Positions 33,907 to 48,055 of a DNA stretch of 64,000 nucleotides are shown in pieces. Source of the stretch: Gymnogyps californianus (taxonomy: Eukaryota; Chordata; Aves; Accipitriformes; Cathartidae). The notes under the pieces are model-generated. The model was not told the DNA's origin. It made no database searches and was given only the letters and a program-made list of their open reading frames with translations. Each line of letters begins with the position of its first letter. Within the stretch, counting starts at the first letter, position 1. A program made the translations under genes and the position numbers. Location of the stretch: assembly GCF_018139145.2 (NCBI RefSeq), contig NC_059475.1:16868937-16932936 (forward strand), in the 5' to 3' direction.

Positions 33907-36009
33907 CTGCTAGCATCATATACCAAGCTGCAGAAAATGCAATGTTTCTATGACAATTTCTGTAGCAAATGCAATGGGTTTGATGTAAAATATTGGGCTT
34001 GAAAGGTTTCTTGTGAGAGGGGCAGGATGGGCACGGTTGATACCAAAATGCTGGAGCCTGGGTGTCTGATGATTTTGGAATGTGCTGGTTGCTACAGTCC
34101 TCGCTGCCATTTGTAAACCCCGTATAACACCATAGGTTACTGCAGTGGTGGGTCTCCTGGGGGACACTGAGGTCATGGCTGCATCCCCTGTTAGCACTGT
34201 GCAGTACAACATGTGCTGCAGATCAGTGCATTGGCGATAACTCTTCACTCTCTTCATCCCAGTGTCCAAGAAAACTCCTGATTTTTGAATATTCTTCAAA
34301 TGCAGAAGAGTTCCTTTTTGTTTATTTTGCTTTGGTGTTGGAGGGAAATTGAATCACTAATTAAGAGCCAGTTTCTGCTTCCCTTAAAGTGAATTTGCTC
34401 TTGATCATGGGAGAAGTCCCACAAGGTTCCAGAGCTAGGATTTACCCTTTGCTATACTGCACTTATAATGAAGGAAGCAGGAGATAGACCTTCAGGACAA
34501 CAGGTAGTAGAGCGTTGTCACTCTCTAGATATGCTGGACAGATCACACCTACAGATCTGATTTTATTGTATAATTTTATTTCATGGTTTAGGATCACCTC
34601 CTCGTAGGGTCAACACAGAGAAGACTCCATTTCCATGCCCTAATATGCTGTGAAGCCTGCATCTGTACCAACTTGGCTGAAGGGGTCTGTGCTGCTGTGA
34701 CAAGCAGCTCTGTTCCCTCTGAGTCAAGAGAGTCCTGGAACGGCCTCTTCTTCACATCCTCTCTGCACATTGTCTTGAAGGGAATACTTTTGGACAACAC
34801 CCGGACACCATCCCATGCTGTGTTGTGCTACAGAGAGTTTCACAATTGCCTTACTGTGCAGAAGGGAACTGGGAACTTGGCCACAACCATTTCCTAAGCT
34901 CCTTACACTATGCTGTGGTTTTCAAGAGCTTTTGTGTCCTGGGCCAAGCGGAGGTGCCAGCTCACCCTTCTACCCTAAAATGCATGCTTCAGGCAAGAGA
35001 AGCGTTCCCCTGTGTCTTGCTTCTTGCTGCCACCACCAAAAGCATGGGTAGCATGAGGCCATATGATGTCACGAGAGGGATGAGCAGGGCAATGGGATGT
35101 GTTGGTTGCTAGCAGCATGGAAAAGTGGGGCAGCTAGGAAGCCTGGAAGAGCAAGAAGTCCTAGAGCCCCTTCTACTGCCAGAGAAGAAGGAGTCAAATC
35201 AAAATGTAGAAGGAAGAAGGCTGATCAGAGCAGTGGGGGCTGGAGCAGAGGGATTAAGTTGGGGTGGATGGCAAGTTCCATGCTCAGGGGTCACCTCATA
35301 GAGGATCTGCTCCTGAAAACAGTGCTTGGTTCTTCACATCCTATATTGCCCTTTCCCTCCCAGCGTATGCCATGGGGAAGGGGAGTACCACCATCTACCC
35401 CCACCAAGACCTTTTCAGGATCTCTGTTGCCCAGCTGTCATACCAGCCATGGTCTGTCCACAGATGCAGGCAGACTTTACTTCCAGATGCTGATTGCCAT
35501 GTTGATAGTGATTTCTCTTCTCTTCCCATTCCCCAACATACTCCAGGTGGAGGAACTGCACTCCTGGGTCTTCCTATGCTGGGTCCTGCAGGCGCACTCT
35601 TACCTGCATAGGTGGCCCCCTCCAAATACTAAGCTGATGAGGGGAGTCATCCTGGGACTCACCTCCAATCATTTCTTTATGCTTTATCCTGGGTAGAGGT
35701 CAGTGCTCAGCACTTCCTCATTTCCTGCAGCCTTCGGTCCTCCACACTCCACAAGCAACTCTGTCCCACCTCACGGGGCCTGTGTTTAACCTGGAGTACA
35801 TGTCTAGCCAGTTAGGGCACTAAGTAAGAATCAGTGGCACTATCTGGTCCTCAGACCTGAATTTCAGAGGTACTAAGTACTTGCAGATTTGATTGACTTT
35901 GGAGCTGCTACAGTTCAGGAGTTTGGTTACCAGTCTTCCGATGAATAAACCAACTCATCCAGCCAAACCTGAGCTTATATTCATCACCCAAGTGAAGGGA
36001 GTTAGCCGT

Positions 36010-36045
36010 ATTGACACCAGATGAGAATCTGGCCCTAAAATATCT
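36010..36045. repeat. Relic of an ancient amniote dispersed element
   Basis: ACACCAGATGAGAATCTGGC followed by CCTA resembles the end of old dispersed elements in amniotes ('acaccagctgaggatctggcc'). It is short, but the word is characteristic. Confidence 0.4.
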
Positions 36046-39000
36046 GGAAGGCAAAGAATGGAAAACATGGAAAGCTTTCATAGATATTCCATGTAATGTT
36101 TTGTAAACTTTCCTGCTATGTTGCTAGGGGGATTTTAATACATCAATGCATTTAAAATAGATCTCAGTGAGATGTTTGAAATGGGAGCCAATTCTCCCCC
36201 TGCCCTGAACTTCCTTATTGTTCCCGTCACCATTTCAGGTCTCTCCCATCTGGAAAAGACCCTCTTGCTGACCCACTTCCTGCCCCTGTAGCAGTACTAG
36301 GAACTGTACAAGGAATCCTTGTTTTACTACATTTCAGATGCTGACATTGCATTTTGCAGCTAGCCAGGCTTCATCTGGAGAGTATAGTTCTTGCGTTTCC
36401 TGATGTGAGTCAGTTGTGAGGAAAGTGTTTAACCTTTTTGTCAAAGGTTAAACATATAAAAGGAGAATGTGAAGCTCTTGTATTCCTGTTGTTGCCACAT
36501 TAAAGAGAGCAGCTTTCACGGCTGAGCTAAATCTAACGTTTCTGGGGGATATTTCTTTCTGTGTCCAGTTCAAAGCTGCAGTTTACTGCACTTGTTAAGG
36601 AAAGTGTATGCTTGAACAGGGCTATATGACAAGGGTCATTCACTGACCGTTTCCATTGTTTTTTTCTTCTTAATAGTCCTCTCTGCCTCTGTCAATGGAT
36701 TTGAAGAGGCTTGGACAGGCATTTGTATTAAGTGAGACAATTAGAATTTTTCAAAATGGTCCATTTCTATAGAATATAAAGAACTTCAGAGGAAAAGAAA
36801 TAGCAAGCATTCTTTTGCTTGAAAGCAAAAGAATTTGTCCCTACCTGTTCCTACTGACACCATATTATTTTAATCCATCTTTCTCCACTGCCTGGCTGAG
36901 TATACTGTTTTCTTATCTGTAATTACCAAGACTGATGACTTAGCTATGTTACCTACAATCACATGCCTCTTCCCACTGACTAAATACTTAATGGCATACT
37001 CTTGTCATGATCCAGATGACTCTGTCAGAGAGCTCATTCCAGTTTTACTGTGTGTGTTGGCTGCTTCTGTCCTTTGTGAAGCATAGGAACACACCTATTC
37101 TTTTTTAGAGACAATTCCACAGGTGACCTGCTGGTTGTTCTGCACCAATTGCACCACTGATAATTTGTTGATGTTTATCTTTATGGCTGGGTCTGAAATG
37201 CCCGATTGTAATGAATCGGCAATGGTTATCCAATGAGTCTGTGAGAGAGCCAGGAACAGAGTCTACAGTAACCACTAACTGCAGGTTTGCTCTTGAAGCT
37301 CTGTTGCTCAAGGCCTCCATTCTAGCGGATAATTAGATTGTTCTTCCCTGGTCTGGGTTCTTCTGCAGCTCTCTAGGATTGTGTCATAAGTAGACAACTC
37401 CACACAACAGCTGGAAAGATATAGTCCTGAAAGGGAAAAGAGGATAAACAAAAGATAAAGAATAAAGAAAAATTAGAAACATTATTCCCAAGGAAGTGTT
37501 CCTGACAATCTGTTAACTTTTCATTGGCGTGTTCATAACCACTTCCAAAAAAATGTCACAAACTCTTAGCAGAGCAGCTTGAACCTCTACTGATGAATTG
37601 AAGGAAATTTGTTCTAAAGAAAATACATCACATAAAGTTAACCCACAATACTGGATCAGCCAAAAACAACACCACAGAACAGGAATTCCTTCAATTTAAC
37701 AATACTATAATCTCATTGCAGGCTGAGCAGTAACTTTAGAAACTGCACATACAACACCTTCCCTTACAGTTGAAATTTGGCAGTGGTGACTTAAAAAAAA
37801 AAAAATCCTAAAAACAACCTTAATCTTCAGCCTGTATGCATTTGTTTGATTAAGAGGATTTATAAGTTAACCACTTACAAGATCAAATCAATGTTGTGTT
37901 AAGATTCCTATGTTTTATTCCAGGCATATAAGTAATGTGTTATTCAAAATACACTGCAGAATAGTTCAAAGCTGACACTGAGTGCTTTGTTGCAAGAACT
38001 GTGGAGGAGTGATGATTTTCCATTGCTCTGTTATGTGCTTCAGTCACTCTAGTTCTGTCTCCTTCTGCAAGGCAAACTCGATCTGACTGTGCTTTCCTTA
38101 ATTACATCGCTTTCATTGAAAGGACAAAAGTAACCACTGTGAATTATGCCGTCAGAAACCTAGGCACCACCTTCCATAGTTCTTCATTTACATTATAATT
38201 AAGTGCCTTTTGGTCCAAAAACTAATTCCTTGCAAAGCTAGGGTAAAAGAGCTCTGTGTGAGGACCTCCTCGGCTCAGGAATTGGTGGTGATACCATGTT
38301 ATTGCAGACATAGCATAGAGCAGCTGCATGGTCATCACCACAGCTCCTGGCCTGCAGTAGTAGCTTTGACCTCCTCTATGTTCCTGTATAGAGGGACTTT
38401 GAGAAACAGACCTGATTGCAGATCAGTAGGACAAACACAGACCTGTCTCCTTGGGCACATGACAGCTCTTGCTGTTTGCCCACTACAGAAGGAATCGCTG
38501 CACCAATACGTGCAATTCCTGCACATTGCTTCTCTGAACCTTCTGCACCTCCCTGGCTCTGAGGCTCCAATATACTAGTAATCCAGGTATATACTTGGAC
38601 TGGGATTTGTTCATCTAACTGAAAGCCTGAGTTAGGAGTGCAGTAACACCAGGCTCTGTAGGTTAATGTTTCAAGATGTCATGAAAATCTTCTACAACAT
38701 AGATTCTGTGATATTAGCAGATCTTTTGGGCAAGGGACCAGTGAAGAGCACGAACAGGCTGTTTATTTGAGCAGGGATCTTTTCTCCCTTTCTCCCTCCC
38801 TGCTCAGATCTCCCCACTGCCCAACCAGGTCCTGAGATAATGGACAAAAAAAAGACAAACAAGACAACTAAAAAGGGTTCCAAAGGTATTTTTCTTTTGT
38901 AAATCTCAGATTTGTAGAAACCTGGTTCAGGCATTTTGAAGATAGAATGAAGATAGACTGCTAGAATGACAGTAAGTTGGGGTTTATATTAGGGCAGGGA

Positions 39001-39324
39001 GAAGAAGGATGGCAAAACCCAAACCGTTATTTCCTCTAGGACAGGAGGCTTCACAGGGAGAGAAGTCTGTGTGAAACAAAGTGATTACTTCTGCTGCTGT
39101 CACTCTGAACAGTGCAGGCTGTAGCAGAGCCTCCACCTTCATTCAGCTTAAATAATAATTTAGCCTGTCCGTTCACAGCATCTGTGCATCCTCCTGTGTT
39201 TAGCCACAGACTACTAAAACCCTGTGTGTGTTAGTCAGTGATATGGACCTTTTCTCCCTACAGACATAGGACAGTTTCCAATCCATTTCAGAAAGAAAGG
39301 TGAATTGGAATTGGATCTGAAATG

Positions 39325-39475
39325 AGAGAACCTGGGCTCATTTCCCAGCTCTGCCATGTACATCTTGCAGTCTTGGGCAAATCTTAGCTCTGTCTATTCT
39401 GAGCTATTTGGGGCAGGCACTTTCTCATTTGCTAAGCATACATGCAGTGCTTAGCACAAAGAGGACTCCAACCAC
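39325..39475 (+). repeat. MIR-like SINE relic
   Basis: The plus strand reads 'gagaacctgggctcatttcc', then 'cagctctgccatgtacatct', then 'cttgggcaaatc', and later TGCAGTGCTTAGCACAAAGA. This follows the order of a MIR-type SINE: B-box head, core, and LINE2-like tail. It is strongly decayed. Confidence 0.6.
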
Positions 39476-40492
39476 TCATGAGTAACCAGTGAACAGATGG
39501 TAGTAAGTTGTCAGTGTGACTAGATATTCCCACTCTGATAGTTTTTGTAGCAAATTTCATCTTTTAAAAAAACCTGCCAACAGGCCAAAACTGGAGGTAT
39601 GTAAAAGAAAAATTAAATAAAGGAGTCCATTTTCAAAATATCTCTTCCCCAGCTCTAAAATACAGAAAGGACTTTCCACTACAGGAACTGAGACACGTTG
39701 GACATACTGGCAAATTCCTGCTAAAGCCAAATGTCAGTGCTGTGCTTAGTTAAATCCATGGTAAGCTTGTCTTTTTGACTTCCAGAAATGGAGTAAAAAA
39801 CTCTTTTGGGCCAGATATTTCCTTAATCTCTCACTTGCATTCACTCGGATGAGCTTTTTACAATTAGGAGTTTCCCCGTTTGGCAATATTTCTGCATTGT
39901 CACAGGCAGAGATGACATAATGAACTACTCTTACGCATATTCTTGAGCTCTTCTGGGTAAAAATAGTGACCCTCAGCTTTAATCTTCAGAACTTCATGTC
40001 TCAGTGCAGCTATTCTGATGACAAGGGTGAGCAGATCTGGCTAAGGCAGGAAACAGATGTATCCTCTTATTCTTAACATAAATTTTTGGGGTTTATTTTT
40101 TGGTTAGCTGCAGTCCTAATCTCACTTTTGATCGAGTGCAGAGGAAAAGAGTAATTAGTGAAGTATTAGTGTTATTATTATTTCCTGACATTAACTCTCC
40201 TGCTACTTGTCCATCCTTTTCTCAGGCCTAGCAAAATGGTGTGTGGGTTTAACAGCCGAAGAGCATTTTTTATTGCTGGTCCCTCTCTGCACTCTGAAGT
40301 CATACTGCGTTCACTCTACTGAGCTAGTAAAAAAAGAAACAACTCCTATTGAATGTGGCCACAGTTGTGTGGGTGGTAAGTGCCTTATAACAGTATAGCT
40401 TATGCAGGAAGGGGAATACGTTTTATTAGTGTAGTTTTCATAGTTGAAGAACTGTTTTCCAAGTGCACTGTTTCATCTGCAAAGCAGATACA

Positions 40493-40516
40493 AATATAGT
40501 TGATAACAACTATATT
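40493..40516. repeat. Perfect short hairpin / palindrome
   Basis: AATATAGTTG (40493-40502) and CAACTATATT (40507-40516) are exact reverse complements around a 4-nt ATAA loop. The stem is AT-rich and can extrude as a cruciform. There is no sign of an RNA gene around it. Confidence 0.7.
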
Positions 40517-40599
40517 ATTGTATAGCAACATATAATAACTAATATCTATTAGTATGACTATTTGATTTTAAAATTAATGATTCCTTTTTTTAACATGGC

Positions 40600-40790
40600 T
40601 CTAAATGATACAAAATTGCTATTTGGCTTAAGCCATCATACAGGTGGCTGAGGCACAAAAAGAGATGAGTTGATTTACCAAACAACACAGCCAGGAACTG
40701 GCCCCTCATCTGTTGAAGGTGAGACCTACAACTAAGCACAGGAGTTTCTTCCTCCCCATTGCCTTCCATGAGCATGAGTTCCTCAGCATT
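40600..40790 (-). repeat. MIR-like SINE relic, reverse orientation
   Basis: The plus strand reads GGCTGAGGCACAAAAAGAGA, then 'tgatttaccaaacaacacag' and CCAGGAACTGG. This is the reverse complement of the MIR core, where 'gaggcacagagaggttaagt' and 'gcccaaggtcacacag' occur. Decayed, with approximate ends. Confidence 0.45.
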
Positions 40791-43700
40791 TCTGACACCT
40801 CTTTACTTACTCTACTGCAAGAAGCATAGTCCTTGTGTCATTTGTTGTGCAGCAGGCTGTACAAGCACATCCTTCCCTCCTAACATCTGGTCTGGATAGA
40901 TACCCCAGGGACCATGAGGAGATGCAGAGTGGTAGTTTTCTTCCTCTCCCTCTTTCCCTCTTTTTTCTTCAGCTATTACATAATAGTTGATTTTTGGCTG
41001 CTGTAGTTATCTCTGGTGAAATGTTTTAGTTCCCCATGCAGTAATAATAATACTTCAGACCATATTGCAAACATTTATGTAATTTTTTTATACAAACCTG
41101 CTGTATGTGTACCTTTTTAGTTACTGTGGTCATTGTTCTCAGTATATCATAACTCTACAGCAGAAGGTAGTTACGAAAAGATATCCCTCCTGTATATTTC
41201 ATTCTTTTAAGAACCAGAAATCCCAGGATATATTTTGCAGGCAAGATTTTCTCAGACAGACAGGCTTTTATTTCAAGTATCTGTGTATTCAAGCAGAGAT
41301 GATCATTCAAGAGGCAATCTGGTCCATTTCCATAAAACTCTTTTGATCTTTCTTCATCATATTTAAATTTGTTTTCATTGTGATCAGCTGCTTTTAATAT
41401 ATTTTGACACTTAATTTAAAACCTACAATTACAGGTTAGAATCCTTATGGCCACTGAGGCAAATTCAGTTCTGAGGCAAGTCGGTGAAAATCAATGTAAC
41501 GGAGCAATCATATGTGCCTGCAACATTTCTGAATTTTTACCTCCCAGCATCAGGGCCAGACACAAGTAACTGCTCTACTAACAGGCTGGGGGGCTCTAGC
41601 CTACATGTGGCAAAGCGGGAAGTGCACAGCTGTACAGCGCTCTGTGTACAGTGCAGCAACAGCCTGCCCTGGGAGGCACTGTGACTACCAGGGTATTTCT
41701 TTCATAGGGTAAGTGGGTATTCCTCTCTCTCAGGCATCTGGATGAGCAGTGGTGAAACATGGAAGCTGAGGAGCAGCTGAAAAATAGCTACAAACTACCA
41801 GATCATTATCACTTCTTAGACTGTTGAACAGGAAGGGAAACCACCCTCTTCCACACTTGCACGCATTTTGTTATGTTCATTGCTCAGAGATGTATTGCAA
41901 CTTATAGTTAATCTTTTCAATCTCTTCTGTCCCCATGGAAACTTTGGATAGCAGAAAATAACGGCACAATATGATACAAGCGGCTATATTTGCTAGCGCT
42001 GGCCAGGAGGTTAGTTCTATGCAGCCTCCCCATTTTTCTTCCTCTTCTCCCTCCTTTTCAACAGGAATATTGAGTATGACAAACAATGCTGATTTCAAAC
42101 TGAAGCTTTTAAAGGAAGCTTCTATGCAAATTGGTGTGTTTAAAGACAAATCTAAAACAGTTCTCAACAGAAAATGTTCAACTAATCCAAGTATTTTAGT
42201 TTAGATTACTAAACCCAATCCATCTAAACTGATTCAGGGGACCCATCCAGAGGGTCCGCCCATTGCTACAGCCTTAGTTTTGTAGAGGAACTCTGATCTT
42301 TCAGATGAGACACCTCTAAGAGAGGCAGAATTTTGGGGATCAGAATGTGCTGTTGTGTTTCTATAAGCTTGTAACATTCACAGCATGCACAGTATTTTGG
42401 GGGTGTGATAACAGGCTGATGCAGATTGGAAAGGCCTCATGTTACATCATCTTTGGTGACTGAAAGTAAAAATTCTTGAAATGGGTGGAGAAAGAATTGT
42501 TACAGTTCCCTGCCACCCTGAAATGATAAATGCTTGGAAAACTCCCAGAATGTTATTGAGGTGCCTAAAAAGTAAATATTTATTCTGCACACAAATCTTT
42601 TAGATCTGTCAGTAGCTGAATTTGATTATTCTTGTGTTGGTTTCTATTATTTGACTGTGTATTTGTAGACAGATGGCCTCTTGTAGTGTTAATAAAAACA
42701 ACTTATGTAGAATGATTGGGCTGTGTAGTAATTGGGGAAATACTGAGGGATTAGGAAAGAGGATAGCCTGCCAAAACCTAGTTGCTGTTTATACACATTT
42801 AATTCCTTCTTATAGCAAATTAAGCTTTTCTTCTTCAGGCATGTTCAGTTACTCTGATCAAGTAAGGCTAGAGTTTGGGATACTGAGAAATTGAGGTTTG
42901 TAGGTCAAACTTGTCTTCCTGTGACATTTCACTGTTATAACAAAGAAAAGTGTATTTTTGAGTTGATTTTAATAGCTAAACTCCCTATACTTCCGAACCT
43001 GTACCAGCAAATCTCTAAAATGCTATGAATGCCAGATGATGCAAGAAAAGGTGGGGACTGAGTTGTGAATAGAGCTGACCAAGAGACAACTGAATTTCTG
43101 TCCCCTGACAATTTTTTTTTCATTGTGTATTGTTCCCCCAATCTACCTTTTGCTTTATACTGTAGCATCCATAGAACTTTTGTTTGTTTAAAATCTTCTT
43201 AATCACAACTGTCACCCACTCTTATTTAGTAAAAATGTAAATAAGGAAAGTTTAACAAAGGTTTAAAACAGTTAAAACTTTGTTTACAAAATCAGCACAA
43301 GTATTTGGCGAACTTTACCAAGATGCAATGTTTCAAACTTGTTGAGAATTTATGATGTGAAAAACCTCTGCTTTTTCAGTAATGCCATCAGTTGCTCCCC
43401 CTCTTCCTTCTCTTCCCTTGAAAGAAAAATATGACCAGCTTTCTCTGCCTTAGGTTTTTAGGTGACTCTTGAATGAAGATGCAAAATTTAGCCTGTAAGT
43501 ATGAAGCAGTTTGAAACACACTCATAGATGAGTGAGTTGCAGCAGGGGGAATAGAGAAGCCTCCCCAAACCTACTGTGGCAAAGACTTTTATTAGCCTAG
43601 AACTGGAAGGGAACTGAAAGTCAGATTCTTCCTTCCTGACCACAGAGATTTGCAATGTGGCTGTCTACACCTGAGCTAATTCTCTGCACAGCCTTAAAAA

Positions 43701-46700
43701 TCAATGCAGAGAAAGAGGCACTTTGAGGATGCTGTCTGCCCAGCTGCTTGCATCAGATGAGCTGCACTGTGCCAACTGAGTAGCCTTTTATCTCCGTGGA
43801 CAGTTAAAGGAGCCTGCAGTGACTAGTTCAGACATAGCTGCCTCCACTGCAGCTTGGTCATCTGAATCCCACCCCAGCTGCCTGCTGTTTGATGGTGGTT
43901 CTGAATACCACAGCTCACTGACTGCAGTATATTGATACTTGTGCTGAAGCAGACATAGCTCCCTGGCCTAAGTGGTGTATCTCCTCTTGGCTGTTGATGC
44001 TGAGACAGAATGCATCCTGTGATGAAAGGAAAGCATGTACAATGCAGTTCAAAGTATCAAAACTGTTTGCTGAGCTGGCAGGAAATTTAATTTAGCACAT
44101 GGGACTTAATGCTGCAAAGATTAAATATTCTTATGCAGATGAGAATGAAAGCCTTGTGATTGCCTTATTAACTGAAATATGTGTACGGCTTCCAGTCAGC
44201 AGGCCATAAAAGCACTGATACACTTGTGCACTTTCCAAAGGTCTTCCTAGTCCTTCCTCTTGCTCCTCTGAAAATGGTTTAGCTAAGACAGGATGACTGA
44301 CTGTACCACTGGCATAACCTCACCTAGTTTGCAGTTTACCATCTCACTGATACCAATTTAGCTCAAGAGGGTCAAATGGGTGGGGTGCAAACAAGGGAAT
44401 ATAAGACCAGGGCAGGCTGGGAAGTTCCCTCTTTCTTGCTTTTTAATTTATTTTTTCATAAAATTCTCCAGGCTTTCATCAAATGATTCTGGTATTTATA
44501 AGTCTGAATTAACTTTTGAAGAGAGAAACATCTGTATTTTGAGTCTTGATGAATTATGTTCTTTCCCACAAAAAGCATCAATGTCAGGGTCTAACCACGT
44601 AGATGCGCTACAGATTCCTATATCTTTACATGCCAGAGCCCTGAGCTGCAGATTGTTGGATGCTGGAGAAAACCTGCCGGAGAGACCCTGGGAAAGCATT
44701 ACTACATGTTTAGCATGCTGTTACTCTCTTCTCCTTTTATTCCCTAGGCTTCTGCTATTGCACACTGTCATTTACAGGATAGTGGGCTAACGGGAGATTT
44801 GATATCATCTGTCAGGTCTCACTTCCTGCATAGCATGAGCACCTGCCATGGTAGCAGAGCTGTCACTGCTCGCCTGGTTGAGTTCCAGTGTGGCCAGTCC
44901 TACCGAACTTCTCAAATCCCAAGCAACACAGCACTGAGGTGGCACAACATGGTGCCTGGGCTAGCAAGGCTAGCTGGCTTGATGCTTAAATGCAGAGAGT
45001 CAACTGGTGGACAGTTGACTCAAGCAAGGCCAACACTAGCAATGCTCATGAGGCTGAAGAGCAGCAGAGTTGTCCCTTGGGCAGAAACAGAGCTCCCACC
45101 CACTGAGGTCCTCTTGGGGTCCTGTGACAAGTGGTGTGGGTGTCTGTGCTCAGGTGCTCAAAATTCTCTTCCTGCCACTACCAAAGTGTGCATATATAGT
45201 AAGGATCTGTATAATGCTACTTCAGTAAAAACTCATAGAGGAAGATAATACAGAATATTCTTAACAGAATATTAATCAGAGAATATTAATAATATTTATA
45301 AGAGTATTAAGAATAGCCATGGAATTTCCAGTTTTCATAAGAGCTCAAACCTTTTTCAGGGTGCTTTATGAAGTCAGCCTGGCGTCATTTTCCTGGTAGG
45401 AAGTTAGAGCAGCTTTTGTAGGCAAAATATAGAAAGCTGAGTGCTCTGCATTACAGTTTAGAAGATCAATAGATCCCTTTGTTTAGGGATCCTGACGTTA
45501 AAAGAAGAAACCTCTTGTTTATGTGCTGCCTTAGCCTATTAGCCTTGGTTGTTACTAATAAAAGTTCTTTCAGAGCACTCTGAGTGATCAGAGTCTTGAA
45601 CAACTTTCCATAACCAGCAAATGCATTAGATAGGAAAAAACAGACAAGAAAAAAAGCCTCCTAAAGTCTGCCTTTCTGCAGGCAATGTGTCTTTGGGTAT
45701 GAATTTCAGAGTGGGTAGAGAACACGCTTCTGCTTGGCATGGAAATATATACTAAGTGGAAATTAAAAAAAAAAAGATTCAGGAAATATTCTTAGCTTAT
45801 CAGTTCTATGGGTGTATTAGCAACTTAGATGAGAATAGTTTTCATGATGAAAAGTTAACTGTGCATGCTTCTGAACTGTTATTGCAAAATAAGAGGAAGG
45901 GGGAAGTTTAATAACTAATGTTTTGGGTTGGGCTTTTTTCTGTACTTTTACATATCTTTTTACAGCTGTGGGCAGGGGAGCATGGACCGGACATGTTTCT
46001 GTTCTCAAATGGAAAAAAATAACCTTCAGAAATTTTCATTGGACAACATTCAAAAACTAAGAGCATTTAAATTTTTCCCCAGGCAGAAGAGGCCATTTTA
46101 TGAAAAGACAAATTGCAGGAACCACCCAAACAGACCCAAATTTTCAAGAATTTTTTTTCTAGGTTTGTTTTAGCATAGTCTTCATTTTCACACCCAACCT
46201 ATTGGTGTAGTTAGAAAGCACTACATGTACAACTTTGAGATAATGAGAAAAATCAGTTAGTAAAACAATATTTTAGAGGAAGGTCAACATTTTACAAATG
46301 TGAATGTCTAAAGTTATGTTAATAAATGTTTAGGTTTAGCCTCCTACAGAGGAATATATTGCTTTTTCATAAGTTCTGGACATGTGCAAATCTCATTGCA
46401 GATGAGAACAAGTGCTAATTTGAAAGTCAAATTACTTTTCTAGAAATGTATATATGGATTCTGAGGTACAGATTTTCTTTCTAGAATGTGCAAAATCAAT
46501 GCTATCTGAGCTCCTAATGCATTTAGGCCTTCTAAAAATTCTTCCGCATGGACTCAGACCTTTAACATTCAAGTTCAAAATCTGTTTTGCTCAAGAGTCC
46601 ACATTGCTGCTATCTCCCCGTCAGAGCTGATGTGGACTGGTGGGAAATGTTTAGCAAAAATCTAGCCTAGGCAATGCCAGAGAGGCTCATTCTTGCATTT

Positions 46701-47861
46701 TTGGGAAGTACTTCAAGACAGCAGTGTAGTAGAGCATTTAATTTCTGTATTACACTCCAAGCCCAGATGCAGCCACATTGCCTTCAACTAAGTGCTTGAA
46801 CGCTGCAAGTTAAATAGCTGTGAGTACTCTGCCAAATCAGAGGCTGACCGTCAGGGCAAACAGTCAAACACCTGCCCACTGGAGGCTTTTTCCTACACAG
46901 TGGGACCCTCTGCCCCAGCTTTGTTTCCTTCTTTACCATCCTGTGTCATACCACCTCTTCAATTCCCAGAGCCCCTACAGAAAGCATCAAATCTCTTTAG
47001 TGACTGAATTAGCTATTTGTTTGCTGTGAAGGACTGTGTAATGGGACAGTGCTGATGCTTCCACAGTCCTCCTGAGAAGCTCTCCTTTGCATTATTTTGG
47101 TGCCATATAAGGGTCTTAATTTTTATAAAGGTTACTTTTGGACACTGGATTTCTTGCTAATTCTTGCTAATTTCAGCTGGCTGGAGCTGACACTAGCTCT
47201 CTGCCTTGCCTGACCTCCTGTGAAGAGGAAGCAAGATGATCCTTTATTTTTTCACAACTGGTCTCCAGAGGAGAAATTCCCGATTCAATCTGCAGTGCTC
47301 TGCAATGTAATTCCCTCCTGATGCCTTCTTCCCTCCTCTCTTTGCTGTAAATTGCAAGGACTTCACCATTTAGCTGCAAGCCTCCCTTGGCATCTACCTG
47401 TACCTGTAGCAGATAGGCAATATTTTCACATAGCTCCCTCCAAACTTCTAAGTTTGGCTATGGAAACTTTGAATGAGCTGAAGAACTGTGGAGAATGGGT
47501 ACAGTTGTAAAAATTGCCCAAAGCAAGAAGTCAGATGTGCAAGAGAGACCAGCAGCAGTGCCACAGTGTCAACATCAGTGAGTCATCTCCCTGTTGGAAC
47601 TAAGCACAATGGTGACACTGCCCAGCAGTGACCCAGAAGACTAGGCCGCTGCCTTTCTTACAAATAAGTAGTTTATTTTCCACCCTCTGTAAGATAAAGG
47701 CCTTATTTTCTTTAAGCTAATGAAACCACTCTCTGTTTACTGAGTTCAGTTAAATTTAAGCAACTTATTTGTGTTGTATCACAGCTGAGCTCCTTGGCAT
47801 TTATGCAATGGGGAAAAATTCAGATGAGTAAACTCATGTTTTATGACTCAGCAGACATAGT

Positions 47862-48055
47862 CTCAGTTTCTGGCTCTCACACAATCTCTTTCTGCAACCT
47901 TGGGCAAGCTACTTAATCGCTTACTGTGCCATCTGTAAAAAACTTCCCTTCTCTGTGTCTCCTATTTTATCCATCACCTCTTTATTGCAAATGTTATCCT
48001 ACATATTTGTATAGCACTTACCAGCAAAGGAACTTTGCTCCTGGTAATCCCTAGG
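47862..48055 (+). repeat. MIR-like SINE relic, relatively well kept
   Basis: The plus strand shows TTTCTGGCTCTCACACAATC, then CAACCTTGGGCAAGCTACTT and AATCGCTTACTGTGCC, then ATCTGTAAAA. This is the conserved MIR core in correct order. A tail like GTATAGCACTTACC follows near 48009-48022. Confidence 0.65.

Larger units (their letters stand above)
33356..39325. other. Non-coding stretch
   Basis: Holds a CTCF-like motif at 33893-33906, an ancient-element relic at 36015-36040, and an open frame of 199 codons at 35097-35696 judged to be chance. The 34.6-35.7 kb part is less AT-rich than its surroundings. I found no splice-bounded exon. Confidence 0.45.
39476..47860. other. Non-coding stretch
   Basis: No exon supported. 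Contents noted: a reverse MIR-like relic near 40600-40790 and a perfect 10-bp hairpin at 40493-40516. Open frames of 136 and 149 codons follow one another at 44380-44790 and 44799-45248, without motifs or splice context. An AT-rich block with repeated AGAATATT words lies near 45250-45310. Confidence 0.45.

Noticed and set aside
35097..35696. 199-codon plus-strand frame with a hydrophobic segment
   Set aside because: Across 64 kb and six frames an open frame of this size is expected about once by chance. It overlaps another long frame, has no motif and lacks a clear splice context.
44380..45248. Two consecutive frames of 136 and 149 codons
   Set aside because: Different frames, no recognisable domain, no splice sites joining them. 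Composition looks random.
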